Positions 1 to 7,544 of a stretch of DNA of 13,142 bases are shown piece after piece. The position numbers were made by a program, and so were the translations under genes. Location of the stretch: contig DNXU01000598.1 of the NCBI GenBank assembly GCA_003505715.1, positions 222 through 13,363 of the forward strand. Direction: 5' to 3'. The notes beneath the pieces were generated by a model. That model saw only the letters and a program-made list of their open reading frames with translations, did not search any database and was not told the DNA's origin. Origin of the DNA: Cyanobacteria bacterium UBA8803 (GTDB taxonomy: Bacteria > Cyanobacteriota > Cyanobacteriia > Cyanobacteriales > Coleofasciculaceae). Within the stretch, counting starts at the first letter, position 1; the number at the start of each line of letters is the position of its first letter.

Positions 1-267
1 GATGCTCACCCAAAGCGATCGCAAAATAATAAATACTGGTACTAGTAACAGGATAAATAACTTAATCAGAGCGGAGTTGATCCGGTGACTGTAAACAACA
101 ATTAGCGCTAGAACAGCTAAAGCCGCTAACAATCCTGCCAGAACTAGAAAGATATAGCCATAGCCCATAACGGCTAAAAATCCTACCCGTATCTTATACA
201 TAGCAGGTTGACGCTGGGCGTAACCTTCTAACTTCTTGATTAGTGCGTCAAATTCTTCCCTGGTCAT
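1..267 (-). CDS. M48-family membrane metalloprotease, N-terminal part (truncated by window edge)
   Basis: Reading leftwards from an ATG at 265-267, 89 codons stay open to the edge of the window. The protein begins MTREEFDALIKKLEGYAQRQ, a charged helical N-terminus. A long hydrophobic stretch follows (about residues 30-58), then a short polar turn (YSHRINSA) and a second hydrophobic stretch (about 66-82) ending RSLWVSI. This N-terminus resembles large cyanobacterial Zn-dependent proteases of the M48 (Ste24/HtpX-like) group, which degrade or process membrane proteins. That match is from memory of the family. The HExxH zinc site would lie beyond the window, so catalytic competence cannot be judged. 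No clear Shine-Dalgarno sequence precedes the start. Two membrane helices are supported directly; the family call is moderately sure. Confidence 0.7.
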   Translation of the reverse strand, partial: MTREEFDALIKKLEGYAQRQPAMYKIRVGFLAVMGYGYIFLVLAGLLAALAVLALIVVYSHRINSALIKLFILLLVPVFIILRSLWVSI

Positions 268-306
268 TTTGAAGTTTGATTGCGGTATAAGTAAGTAGAG
301 GCAGAA

Positions 307-414
307 TTAATCGCATCTGAAAAAGGCGATCGCAATTGAAGCTGCATGATATGTACTCCTGATGAGTTGGCGCTGTACAAGGGCTTCAACTTCAGGTGGT
401 AGAATGATTTGCAT
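307..414 (-). pseudogene. Truncated antitoxin-like remnant
   Basis: An ATG at 412-414 opens 35 codons. The first 18 or so, MQIILPPEVEALVQRQLI, resemble the N-terminus of the small ParD/CopG-like antitoxins common in cyanobacteria. After that point the expected helix is lost: the frame reads STYHAASIAIAFFRCD, part of it HIP1 sequence, and stops at 307. No toxin frame is visible downstream before the protease start at 267. It is probably the 5' stub of a decayed toxin-antitoxin locus. The N-terminal resemblance is from memory, and the truncation is inferred from the short length. Confidence 0.45.
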
Positions 415-491
415 AGAGTTGGCACTTCAGGGGTTTTGACTCCATTTTAAGCGATGCGGGTTGCAGGAGAGTTAGCTTAGAAGTTTACTGG

Positions 492-689
492 TTGCGTTTT
501 GGCATCAAAGTTGAAAAAATCGATAACGTCAATCTCGTCAAGTTGACTGATGAACTCCACACTCGCTTAGAAGAACTTTTGGAGAAAAGACAAGCCGAAA
601 CGCTAACCCCAGAGGAAAAAGCTGAATATGCTGGAATATCAGAACTGGAGCGGATTTTAACATTTGTCAACGCCCAACTTATTGCCTAG
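492..689 (+). CDS. Small conserved cyanobacterial hypothetical protein
   Basis: This is a 65-residue charged, mostly helical protein with no membrane segment. Its core (KVEKIDNVNLVKLTDELHTR, then LEELLEKRQ and ISELERILTFVNAQL) looks like a small cyanobacterial protein family of unknown role. The only start in this frame near the conserved region is TTG at 492. The AGGAGA at 464-469 is too far upstream (over 20 nt) to serve it, and the frame stays open further upstream, so the true start is uncertain and may be degraded. It diverges from the antitoxin-like remnant at 307-414, so the two may be leftovers of one locus. I do not assign a function. Confidence 0.5.
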   Translation: MRFGIKVEKIDNVNLVKLTDELHTRLEELLEKRQAETLTPEEKAEYAGISELERILTFVNAQLIA

Positions 690-890
690 TCGTGACGAAT
701 GTGAATGGGCGAATTGAGACCAAACCTAGTTTTTGTAGTTCGCGTAGGTCAAGGTTATAACTAGATCGGGCAGAGTACTCATGTATAGCAACCCGGTGCC
801 TTAACGCACCATAAACCTCCTTAGCGTTCTTTGCGCCAATCTTCGCACTCTTTCCGTTTCAAACTCAACCTCGTTTGCTACGATTAGCAT
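690..890. other. Intergenic region with a small hairpin
   Basis: I find no convincing gene in this stretch. GGTGC at 795-799 and GCACC at 806-810 form a five-base-pair stem around a six-base loop. The flanking text (roughly 795-850, with GCGTTCTTTGCGCC) resembles low-complexity intergenic sequence that recurs in Nostoc-like genomes. The region must carry the kinase promoter, but I see no -35/-10 pair good enough to call. Confidence 0.35.
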
Positions 891-2159
891 ATGGATAATA
901 TTACCCACAATCCTAACTTTCCCGCTCTTACCCAACTCGGCTATCAGATTGAACGAGAACTTGGACAAAACCGCAGTGGAGGGCGCGTCACCTACCTAGC
1001 CACTGATACCAAAACTCAACAACCTGTCGTCATCAAGCAATTTCAGTTTGCTAGAGTCGGAGCCAGCTGGTCAGATTACGAAGCTCACGAACGCGAAATT
1101 ACTCTACTCCAACAGCTCAACTCACCCAGCATTCCCAACTATCTTGATGCCTTTGAAACATCCGAAGGCTTTTGCTTAATACAAGAATATAAACCAGCTC
1201 CCTCCCTAGCTGTCCCCCAACCCTTTACACCCCAAGAGGTCAAGGAAATTGCGATCGCCATCTTAAAGGTTTTAGTCTACTTGCAACAGCAAGTCCCACC
1301 GATAATTCATCGGGACATTAAACCAGAAAATATCCTAGTGGAACGTGCCCCAGCACTCAAAGTCTATCTGGTAGATTTTGGCTTAGCGCGTCCCGTCGGC
1401 ACAGATATGGCAGCTAGCAGCGTGGTTAAGGGCACCCTAGGCTTTATGCCCCCAGAACAAATATTTAATCGCCAGCTCACAGCAGCGTCTGACTTATATA
1501 GTTTAGGTGCCACATTGATTTGCTTGCTGACCCAAACTAAATCAACTGATATTGGCAATTTAATGGATGAAGCATATCGGATTAATTTCAAGCCCTTGGT
1601 ATCAGGGCTGAATCCGGAGTTTATTGCTTGGTTAGAAAAAATGGTAGCCCCCAACCTAAAACACCGCTACCCCAACGCGGCAACGGCAATAGCAGCTCTT
1701 GAGCCAATAGATGTGATCGGCCATACCAGGAACTTGAATAGATTTAACCAACTCTCATTAGTAGCTAACAAATTTCTGGTATTAAAACTTGGCTTAGTCG
1801 CTCTATTGATTGCTAGTTTCCCAATCTTGCATAGGATGATCAACCCTGTAAACCTGAACAATGCTGATCTAAGGCAATTACAAACAACTGGCCAATGTCG
1901 CAACTGTAATTTACAGGGAGCTGACCTCAGGAACTACAATCTCAAAGGTGTTGATCTAACTGCTGCTGACCTGAGGGGTGCTGATCTTAGGGGTACTGAC
2001 TTGAGAAGTTCCTACTTAAAAGGTGCCAATCTCAGCAATGCCAATCTCACCAATGCCGATCTGAGGGGAGCCTACTTAGAGAATGCCAATCTCGCCAATG
2101 CCGATCTGAGGGGAACTAATCTCGAAAGTGCAGATATTAGAGGTGCCATAATGAAGTAA
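891..2159 (+). CDS. Membrane-anchored Ser/Thr protein kinase with C-terminal pentapeptide repeats
   Basis: This 422-residue Hanks-type kinase transfers phosphate from ATP to Ser/Thr on protein targets. Its kinase domain is at about 18-270: glycine loop region 23-37 (ELGQNRSGG, degenerate compared with GxGxxG), ATP-anchoring Lys49 in VVIKQF, probable helix-C Glu67 or Glu69, catalytic loop HRDIKPEN at 140-147 with Asp142 and Asn147, DFG at 162-164, and PPEQ at 187-190 in place of APE. A single membrane helix (about 295-313) follows. The C-terminal part (about 322-420) is pentapeptide repeats of A(D/N)Lxx type, opening with a CxxC motif (CRNC, 336-339) seen in other cyanobacterial kinases of this kind. 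The kinase is therefore probably cytoplasmic, with the repeat solenoid on the other side of the membrane. All catalytic residues are present, so activity is expected. The substrate is unknown. The stop codon is the first three bases of a heptamer tandem repeat. The gene converges with the NB-ARC gene. Confidence 0.92.
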   Translation: MDNITHNPNFPALTQLGYQIERELGQNRSGGRVTYLATDTKTQQPVVIKQFQFARVGASWSDYEAHEREITLLQQLNSPSIPNYLDAFETSEGFCLIQEYKPAPSLAVPQPFTPQEVKEIAIAILKVLVYLQQQVPPIIHRDIKPENILVERAPALKVYLVDFGLARPVGTDMAASSVVKGTLGFMPPEQIFNRQLTAASDLYSLGATLICLLTQTKSTDIGNLMDEAYRINFKPLVSGLNPEFIAWLEKMVAPNLKHRYPNAATAIAALEPIDVIGHTRNLNRFNQLSLVANKFLVLKLGLVALLIASFPILHRMINPVNLNNADLRQLQTTGQCRNCNLQGADLRNYNLKGVDLTAADLRGADLRGTDLRSSYLKGANLSNANLTNADLRGAYLENANLANADLRGTNLESADIRGAIMK

Positions 2160-2195
2160 TTGGTAATTGGCAATTGGTAATTGGTAATTGGTAAT
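2157..2195. repeat. Heptanucleotide short tandem repeat (TAATTGG)
   Basis: Five consecutive heptamers (TAATTGG, one of them CAATTGG) plus a partial sixth copy are visible. The array starts exactly with the TAA stop codon of the kinase gene and runs into the adjoining palindrome. Short tandemly repeated heptamers are well known between genes of heterocystous cyanobacteria. Copy number is expected to vary between strains. Confidence 0.9.
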
Positions 2196-2286
2196 ATCAA
2201 GTTCGGATGAACACTTATAATAAAGAATCGGTCTTAGCCAAGCTGAGGCTTATTCTAATTATAAGTGTTTAAGCGAACTTGATATT
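2193..2286. repeat. 94-bp imperfect palindrome, MITE-like or bidirectional terminator
   Basis: The two arms, 2193-2238 and 2242-2286, are near-perfect reverse complements around a three-base centre. The outer 13 bases (AATATCAAGTTCG) match exactly, four bases mismatch, the next 12 (AACACTTATAAT) match exactly, and the inner 16-17 pair with a few mismatches and one indel. The element fills most of the gap between the convergent kinase and NB-ARC genes, so its transcript would fold into a long hairpin on either strand. No coding capacity and no clear target-site duplication is visible. It could be a non-autonomous transposon, a palindromic repeat of another kind, or a shared terminator. Confidence 0.8.
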
Positions 2287-2317
2287 ATCGCTCTTTTCGC
2301 TTCCCAACAAATCGCCA

Positions 2318-5300
2318 TCATTTCCTATCTTCTACCGCTCCTAAAGCTTTCAGCGTAGCTTTTTGAGCTTCTGTTAAACCTGTAATGCCAGTAATATTCA
2401 TTCCTTCATAAGGTCTTTTAGCTCTGAGAGTTCTTAAACACTCAGCCGTTGTTACATCCCAAATTTTAATCGTCTCATCTTCACTACCACTAGCAAGAGT
2501 ATGACCATTCGGACTCCAATGTACTGACCATACTGACTTGGTGTGTCCATGCAATGTTTGCAGGCATTTACCATCAGTAACGTTCCACAACTTCACCGTT
2601 TGGTCATCACTTCCGCTGGCAACAGTTTGACCATCCGGACTCAAGGCAACTGACCTGATTTGATTAGTATGTCCCTGAAGAATTTGCAGGCATTCACCAG
2701 TACAAATATCCCACAACCTTACCGTTTGATCATCACTACCACTGGCAATAATATTACCTTGATGACTGAAAGCAACTGTACGCACTTTATTGGTGTGTCC
2801 CTGTAGAGTGTGGTGGCATTCACCTGTGTTAACATCCCACAACCACACAGTTTGATTCTCACTCGTATTAGCAAGTATGCTGCCATCCGGACTGAGGTCA
2901 ACTGACCAGACCCAATCGCCGTGTTCGCCTATAGTTTTAAGATATTGACCAGTGGAAACATCCCATAACCTTACTGTTTGATCATCACTAGCACTCACCA
3001 GCTTTGTCCCATCCTGGCTGAAAGCTAATGATGACACCCAATCTTTGTGTCCGGATAACGTCAAACGGCACTTCCTCGTGCTGACATCCCACAATATTAT
3101 CTTCTGGTCATTACTGGCACTGGCTATAGTACCACCGTCTGGACTCCAATGCACTGACCGCACCCGCCCTTTGTGTCCCGACAATGTTTGCAGGCATTCA
3201 CCCGTGTTAACATCCCACAATCTTAGCTTCCGGTCATCACTGCCACTGACTAGCATTTGTCCATCCGGACTAAAGGCAACTGACCAAACTCGCTGGGTGT
3301 ACCCCTGCAAACTTTTCAGGCGCTTACCTTCAGGGACACTCCATAAAGTCACGCTTTGGTCATCACTGCCTGTAGCGAGTATCTTAGCATCGGGACTGAA
3401 GGCGAGCGATCGCACTCGATGACCCTCTTCCTTTAAAGTATTCAAGCATCTGCCTGTGTCGGCATCCCATAATTTCACCGTGTGATCTGCACTCCCACTG
3501 GCAAGCATATTACCTTGAGGACTGAAAGCAACTGACCAAACTCGATTAGTATGTCCCTCGAAGGTTTTGAGGTGTTCTCCTGTATGGATATCCAATAAAA
3601 TCACTTTATAGTCATCAGTGCCAATAACCAGCTTGTCCTGAGCGAGACGACAGGCAATTGACCGTACTACATGATTGCGTTCCTGCCAACTTTTCAGGCA
3701 TTCACCTGTACGAATATTCCATAACCTGACAATTTGATCGACACTCGCACTGACCAAGGTACTACTATCTGAACCAAAAGCAACCGACCTCACCAAATGC
3801 GAATGTTCCGGCAACGTTTTCAGGCATTCACCTGTGCTGACATTCCATAGTTTCACGGTTTTGTCATCACTGCCACTGGCAATAATTTTGCTATCTGAAC
3901 TGAAGGAAAGTGACCATATCCAATTAGTGTGTCCTCGCAGAATTTTCAGGCATTTCCCGTTGGATGTGTCCCACAACCTCAAGGTTTTGTCAGTACTGCC
4001 ACTAGCTAAAATCTTACCATCTGGACTAAAGGCAACTGCTCTTACCCAACTCGCGTGTCCCTTACAAGTAAAAAGTAGTTGCTCGTCCGCAACGCGCCAC
4101 ACATGAATTTTATTATCAGTATCACCCGTAGCCAAAAGCTTGCCATCTGGCGTCAATGCCACTGACAAAATACTATCGAATATTTCTGAAAAAACTGATT
4201 TATCTAGGTTAGAGTTACGAAAATTCACATCATGCAAGTTCACTCCATCTAAGTAAGCTTGCCAAACCTTTAATTCAGAAAAATCCTCTCCACTCAAATC
4301 AATGTTGCTCTGGCACAGAATATTGAGGATGTTTCCTGCTGCATACCCTAATTTGTGGGGAAATTGCTCTCTTAGGGTTGAGAGAATTTGCTGCAAATGA
4401 AGTTTTAGTGTAGTTGAGTTGCCAAATTCATCTAAAATTTTGTCTAGAACTGGCTTGAGGATGAGAATAATCTGGGTTTCTCTAACGTAGTCTTTTGTCT
4501 GAGCTTTTATTAAAGAATGGCGGTTAAAAAGTGTTATTTTTTCGGTAACGATTTCTTCAAAAATCTGATTGATAAATCGGTTAGTCATGTACTCCATGAC
4601 TACAGGTTGTTGAGTAAATGATGAGGTGGTTTTATCAAGGAGTGAAGCTTTCTCGATTAGAGAGCGGCGTTTTAGAGATTCTAGAGCATCTATTAATTGG
4701 TCAGGTGCGATCGGTGGTATAATATCATCTCGCAATTCTAGTAAACAAACTGGTTCGCGATTAGTTGCCAACCAGTACATTATCTCTTTTTCTAAATCTG
4801 ACAAGCGACTGTATTGTTCATCTGCTAGATGACGAATATCACCAAAAACGGCTGCACCTAACTTGAAAAATTCAGCAAGATTACTGCCAAAATATTCTTG
4901 AATTGTTGCAGCAACAACATTCAACGCCAAAGGGTTTCCTGCATAGAGCGTCAGAAGTTCATTCCATTCAGATTCTGAACCAGAGAACGTGCCTCTAGTT
5001 TGAAAAAGTTCTTGCACGTTTGACTTCTTCAATCCCTCCAGTTTTAGGGATTTAATTAGTTTCCCCTCTTGTCTCCCTTCAAAAAATGCAACTTCTTTCG
5101 GTTTCTCCCGACTGGTTAGCAGCAAGCAGCTTTGATGGAGTGATTCTCCTATCTGTCTAAATAGCTCTCCATACGGTTCATATCCCTCTCGGTAGTTCCC
5201 AGCACACTCACCACTCCGGAAAATTGCGTCGGCATTATCGAAGATGAGTAGACAGCGTGAGGAGTGTAAGTAATGAATCAGTCGCGATAGTTTCCCGTTT

Positions 5301-5902
5301 GCGGTTTCAGGTAAATCGGTTTCTTGTTGGTTGGATAGGAATTTGATTGTGTCTGTCAAAATCTCTTGGAAGGGTGGAGCATTGCGGAGACTTCGCCAGA
5401 TGATGTACTCAAACTCACCTTGAATCTGTTGTACTAGCTTGACGGATAGAGCGGTTTTGCCAATTCCCCCCATACCTAAAAGCGCCACCAGTCGGCAGCG
5501 CTCTTTAATCATCCATTGTTTTAACTGATCTAGTTCTTTAGTGCGTCCAACGAAATAGGGGACATCTGGTGCTTCTTCCCAATCTTGGCAGGGGGTGATA
5601 CTTGTCTGTTTACGATTTGGCTGAGTTGGAGTGCGATCGACAACCTCTTTCCAGTTCAGCTCTAAAACTTGGCAAAATGCTTTGAAACAATGAGCTTTTA
5701 CGGCTTCTCCCTTTAAGAAGCGCTTCCAAGTTCCAATGGAGACGGCAAATTGCTCTATTTCTTCCCAGTTTTTCTCTGGTTCTAGAATTTTACTGGCTTC
5801 CCTGAGCCATCGCGATCGCTTGTCATCTATCGCCCATCCTTTTTCCTCTCTCGCTTTCTTAATTTTGTTCAGTCCTTCTGGAGAGGCTTTGAGAGTTTGC
5901 AC
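2318..5902 (-). CDS. NB-ARC STAND ATPase with 14 C-terminal WD40 blades
   Basis: This 1194-residue protein has four parts. Residues 10-90 are a helical, HTH-like N-terminal domain ([16 protein letters not shown], ending LNWKEVVD). Residues about 115-445 are an NB-ARC ATPase: P-loop GMGGIGKT at 143-150 with Lys149, Walker B LLIFDNAD at 218-225, a sensor-like LLTSRE at 261-266, GNPLAL at 322-327, and a winged-helix end near QPVVMEYM (432-439). Residues about 531-572 are a short pentapeptide-like linker. Residues 577-1160 are 14 WD40 blades, enough for two seven-bladed propellers, followed by a conserved-looking tail ([10 protein letters not shown]...[16 protein letters not shown]). STAND proteins are signal-activated switches that oligomerise after ligand binding. 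Here the propellers would sense, and the N-terminal domain would be the output. No nuclease, protease, TIR or membrane effector domain is evident. The start is GTG at 5902, supported by AGGAGA five bases upstream. Ligand and role are unknown. Confidence 0.93.
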   Translation of the reverse strand: MQTLKASPEGLNKIKKAREEKGWAIDDKRSRWLREASKILEPEKNWEEIEQFAVSIGTWKRFLKGEAVKAHCFKAFCQVLELNWKEVVDRTPTQPNRKQTSITPCQDWEEAPDVPYFVGRTKELDQLKQWMIKERCRLVALLGMGGIGKTALSVKLVQQIQGEFEYIIWRSLRNAPPFQEILTDTIKFLSNQQETDLPETANGKLSRLIHYLHSSRCLLIFDNADAIFRSGECAGNYREGYEPYGELFRQIGESLHQSCLLLTSREKPKEVAFFEGRQEGKLIKSLKLEGLKKSNVQELFQTRGTFSGSESEWNELLTLYAGNPLALNVVAATIQEYFGSNLAEFFKLGAAVFGDIRHLADEQYSRLSDLEKEIMYWLATNREPVCLLELRDDIIPPIAPDQLIDALESLKRRSLIEKASLLDKTTSSFTQQPVVMEYMTNRFINQIFEEIVTEKITLFNRHSLIKAQTKDYVRETQIILILKPVLDKILDEFGNSTTLKLHLQQILSTLREQFPHKLGYAAGNILNILCQSNIDLSGEDFSELKVWQAYLDGVNLHDVNFRNSNLDKSVFSEIFDSILSVALTPDGKLLATGDTDNKIHVWRVADEQLLFTCKGHASWVRAVAFSPDGKILASGSTDKTLRLWDTSNGKCLKILRGHTNWIWSLSFSSDSKIIASGSDDKTVKLWNVSTGECLKTLPEHSHLVRSVAFGSDSSTLVSASVDQIVRLWNIRTGECLKSWQERNHVVRSIACRLAQDKLVIGTDDYKVILLDIHTGEHLKTFEGHTNRVWSVAFSPQGNMLASGSADHTVKLWDADTGRCLNTLKEEGHRVRSLAFSPDAKILATGSDDQSVTLWSVPEGKRLKSLQGYTQRVWSVAFSPDGQMLVSGSDDRKLRLWDVNTGECLQTLSGHKGRVRSVHWSPDGGTIASASNDQKIILWDVSTRKCRLTLSGHKDWVSSLAFSQDGTKLVSASDDQTVRLWDVSTGQYLKTIGEHGDWVWSVDLSPDGSILANTSENQTVWLWDVNTGECHHTLQGHTNKVRTVAFSHQGNIIASGSDDQTVRLWDICTGECLQILQGHTNQIRSVALSPDGQTVASGSDDQTVKLWNVTDGKCLQTLHGHTKSVWSVHWSPNGHTLASGSEDETIKIWDVTTAECLRTLRAKRPYEGMNITGITGLTEAQKATLKALGAVEDRK
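2423..4174 (-). repeat. WD40 repeat array, 14 units of exactly 126 bp
   Basis: Within the NB-ARC gene, the conserved tryptophan (or its equivalent) of each blade falls at residues 602, 644, 686, 728, 770, 812, 854, 896, 938, 980, 1022, 1064, 1106 and 1148, an unbroken spacing of 42 residues. The fifth blade has leucine in place of tryptophan (VILLD). DNA words such as GGTCATCACT and close variants recur once per unit. The regularity indicates duplication with little or no later indel change. Confidence 0.9.
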
Positions 5903-5907
5903 ATCTG

Positions 5908-5913
5908 TCTCCT
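5908..5913 (-). promoter_or_regulatory. Ribosome binding site deciding the GTG start of the NB-ARC gene
   Basis: On the minus strand AGGAGA lies five bases before GTG (5900-5902). Another frame offers ATG at 5902-5904, but it does not lead into the long protein, so GTG is the start. Confidence 0.7.
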
Positions 5914-6078
5914 GCTTTACAAACTGTCAAGTACATTTTCAGATCACTTCACGGGAACTTGCAACTGATCCGGATTTGTGCTGGCTGAACCTGAGAGATA
6001 GTTTGCACAATGTAAAGCAAAAAGTAACAAGAGCGATAGCTTTGCGTAAGTTCACATCTTTCAACTACCCGCTCATCC
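5914..6078. other. Upstream region of the NB-ARC gene, promoter not resolved
   Basis: This stretch should carry the promoter and leader of the NB-ARC gene on the minus strand. I see no coding frame with recognisable content. A TTGACA-like hexamer occurs in minus-strand reading close to the gene (about 5923-5928), but it is too near the start codon to act as a -35 box with a matching -10 box and leader. No confident promoter call is possible. Confidence 0.3.
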
Positions 6079-6202
6079 GCCTGGGAATTAATTCCCAGGC
6101 TCATAGCACAAGTCCTCTTTAGAGGACTAAATGCTTGGTATACAAAGATTTCAGTCCACTTGAGTGGACTTTAGCTATTAGCCCGGAAATTAATTTCCAG
6201 GC
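6079..6202. repeat. 124-bp nested-palindrome intergenic element
   Basis: Four palindromes are arranged symmetrically. Palindrome A, 6079-6100, is a perfect 22-base palindrome centred on GGGAATTAATTCCC. Palindrome B, 6111-6128, is AGTCCTCT and AGAGGACT around TT. Palindrome B', 6153-6170, is AGTCCACT and AGTGGACT around TG. Palindrome A', 6181-6202, is centred on GGAAATTAATTTCC with one mismatch. The segment lengths 22-10-18-24-18-10-22 mirror exactly, and the central spacer contains GTATAC, so the whole element is also one large imperfect palindrome. It lies between the divergent NB-ARC gene and the three-gene operon. I recall similar hairpin-rich intergenic repeats from cyanobacteria but cannot name this one. 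Confidence 0.85.
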
Positions 6203-6213
6203 GGGTTTTGTCG

Positions 6214-6244
6214 CTTACTGAAAATTCTGCCAAACGTCAGTAAG
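6214..6244. promoter_or_regulatory. Inverted repeat upstream of the exported-protein operon, possible operator
   Basis: CTTACTG (6214-6220) and CAGTAAG (6238-6244) are exact reverse complements separated by 17 bases. They lie 66 bases ahead of the first operon ATG. The centre-to-centre spacing (24 bp) would place both halves roughly on one face of the helix, as for a dimeric regulator. No transcription factor can be named, and the arms are short enough to occur by chance. Confidence 0.3.
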
Positions 6245-6309
6245 TTTTGATTCCGCGTTCACGACATACATCTGTACAGTTACTCCAAAAAAGATTCGAG
6301 AACAGAATT

Positions 6310-6960
6310 ATGACTCAGAACAAAAGTGGAAAGTTTAATTTTACTGGTGTTGGGTTGGTTGGTTTGCTTGCTTTAGTCATTTTAGGCGGTGGGGCTTTAC
6401 TTCTTAATCAAAATAGCCCTACCTTTAATGTTAAAGGAGGAGACGGAGGTAAGGTCGGTGATGTTAGAACAGGTGATGTTAAGTTAGGCGATATTAATGG
6501 AGGCGAAGGAGGTAAAGGAGGCAATTCAAGTATTACGGATGTTTCGGGTTCTGGCACTAATCAACAAGGAGATGGTAATCAATCTTATCAAGCTAGCAGT
6601 AGTACTCAAAAAGTTGATATTACAGCTACTAATGTGGCATGGACGCTGACATTTCCTGGTTACAATCTAGAAAAAGATAAATGTACTGTGCAGGGCAAGA
6701 ATTCAGTAAATTTAACTCAAAACAAAGGAAGTTTGGAGTTTGGTGGAGTTACAACTGGCTATAGGGGTACAAGCATTAGCGGGACAATTACTCCAGCAGG
6801 ACAAGTTAACCTATCCTTGACGGCGGACAACCCTGTGTTTGTAACATTTGAAGGTGCTAATCCGCAGAATGACTCAAACTTGAATGCAACAGTCATTACA
6901 GGAAAAGTCACAGCGCCTAATTGCCCTAATGATACGTTTCAACTGAGCAAGGGAAATTGA
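6310..6960 (+). CDS. Membrane-anchored Gly/Asp-rich exported protein of unknown function
   Basis: From ATG at 6310 the protein is 216 residues: a short polar cytoplasmic start (MTQNKSGKFN), one strong membrane helix (about 12-33), then an exported part. The first exported stretch (about 39-72) is rich in Gly and Asp with a five-residue rhythm (GDVRT, GDVKL, GDING) flanked by GGDGGK and GGEGGK. A Ser/Gln/Asn-rich linker follows (73-100). The rest (101-216) alternates hydrophobic and polar residues like a small beta-sandwich and has two cysteines (125, 205) that could pair. I recognise no family. The frame is open further upstream to a TTG at 6247, but that extension (with two Arg/His-rich turns) lacks plausibility, and the ATG directly precedes the membrane anchor. 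It is first of three genes on this strand, with only 13 bases to the next. Confidence 0.7.
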   Translation: MTQNKSGKFNFTGVGLVGLLALVILGGGALLLNQNSPTFNVKGGDGGKVGDVRTGDVKLGDINGGEGGKGGNSSITDVSGSGTNQQGDGNQSYQASSSTQKVDITATNVAWTLTFPGYNLEKDKCTVQGKNSVNLTQNKGSLEFGGVTTGYRGTSISGTITPAGQVNLSLTADNPVFVTFEGANPQNDSNLNATVITGKVTAPNCPNDTFQLSKGN

Positions 6961-6973
6961 CAATTTACTATCT

Positions 6974-7441
6974 ATGAAACTTCAATCATTTACACCAGTT
7001 TTGACGGTAGTAGCCATAACTCCTGGTTTGACGATTAGCACTGAACCCAGTCAAGCACAAAGCAATCCTGCTCCAGATCAAAGAGGGTTTTGGTGCGACA
7101 TTTCGAGGGGTGTGCCAATGACAATGTATCAAAATGCTGCGGGTGGTGTAGAGCGTTGGATTGAATGGAGTTCTGGTGCGTTTAGCCGTAGTGGGTTTAG
7201 TCCGTTAACTCGCTGTCAGAAAGTTAGTGAACGGCTGGAAACCCAGCGCCGTGCTGGAAGGCTAAAGTACATTACTTCAAGTATGCAAAAGAGTCTACCT
7301 GTTGTCTGTACGGCTACAGATGGGGGTGAATGTGATGTCATGCTATTTACGCTTAGGCGGCGGGAAGATGTGGTTCCCGTTATGAGTAAGTTTCTAGCTT
7401 TGCGAGAGGGAGTCAAAGGAGTACCTCCTCTGCGGTTGTAG
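6974..7441 (+). CDS. COP23-domain exported protein
   Basis: This 155-residue protein has a signal peptide (hydrophobic 6-21, likely cleavage after SQA at about 28). The mature part fits the cyanobacterial COP23 domain, named after a circadian oscillating membrane-associated protein: a first cysteine in GFWCDISRG (Cys41), RWIEWSSGAF with SRSGFSPLTRC (Cys81), a helix with RLETQRRAGRLKYI, then LPVVCTA (Cys112), GGECDVMLFTLR (Cys120) and a final helix. Four cysteines in the mature protein suggest two disulfides outside the cytoplasm. The biochemical role of COP23 proteins is unknown. It starts 13 bases after the preceding stop and is very likely co-transcribed with it. Family assignment is from motif memory and is fairly sure. 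Confidence 0.82.
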   Translation: MKLQSFTPVLTVVAITPGLTISTEPSQAQSNPAPDQRGFWCDISRGVPMTMYQNAAGGVERWIEWSSGAFSRSGFSPLTRCQKVSERLETQRRAGRLKYITSSMQKSLPVVCTATDGGECDVMLFTLRRREDVVPVMSKFLALREGVKGVPPLRL

Positions 7442-7544
7442 AAGTACTCAACTGTTTCTGTTTGACTGCACGGAATAAATAACTCGCGCATCTACCAGGT
7501 ATCAGGTAAACGCTTCAGAAATTACTCAACCTATTAGATAAGTT

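Noticed and set aside
3045-3422. Open frame antisense to the WD40 array, itself showing internal repeats
   Set aside because: Its repeats are the shadow of the 126-bp WD40 units on the other strand; the sense protein explains them fully.
5736-6122. 128-codon open frame on the plus strand
   Set aside because: It lies antisense to the NB-ARC start and then crosses intergenic DNA into the palindromic element; composition is not protein-like.
6247-6309. N-terminal extension of the Gly/Asp-rich protein from TTG at 6247
   Set aside because: It starts just after the inverted repeat, has no ribosome binding site, and would put 21 unlike residues before a normal membrane-anchor N-terminus.
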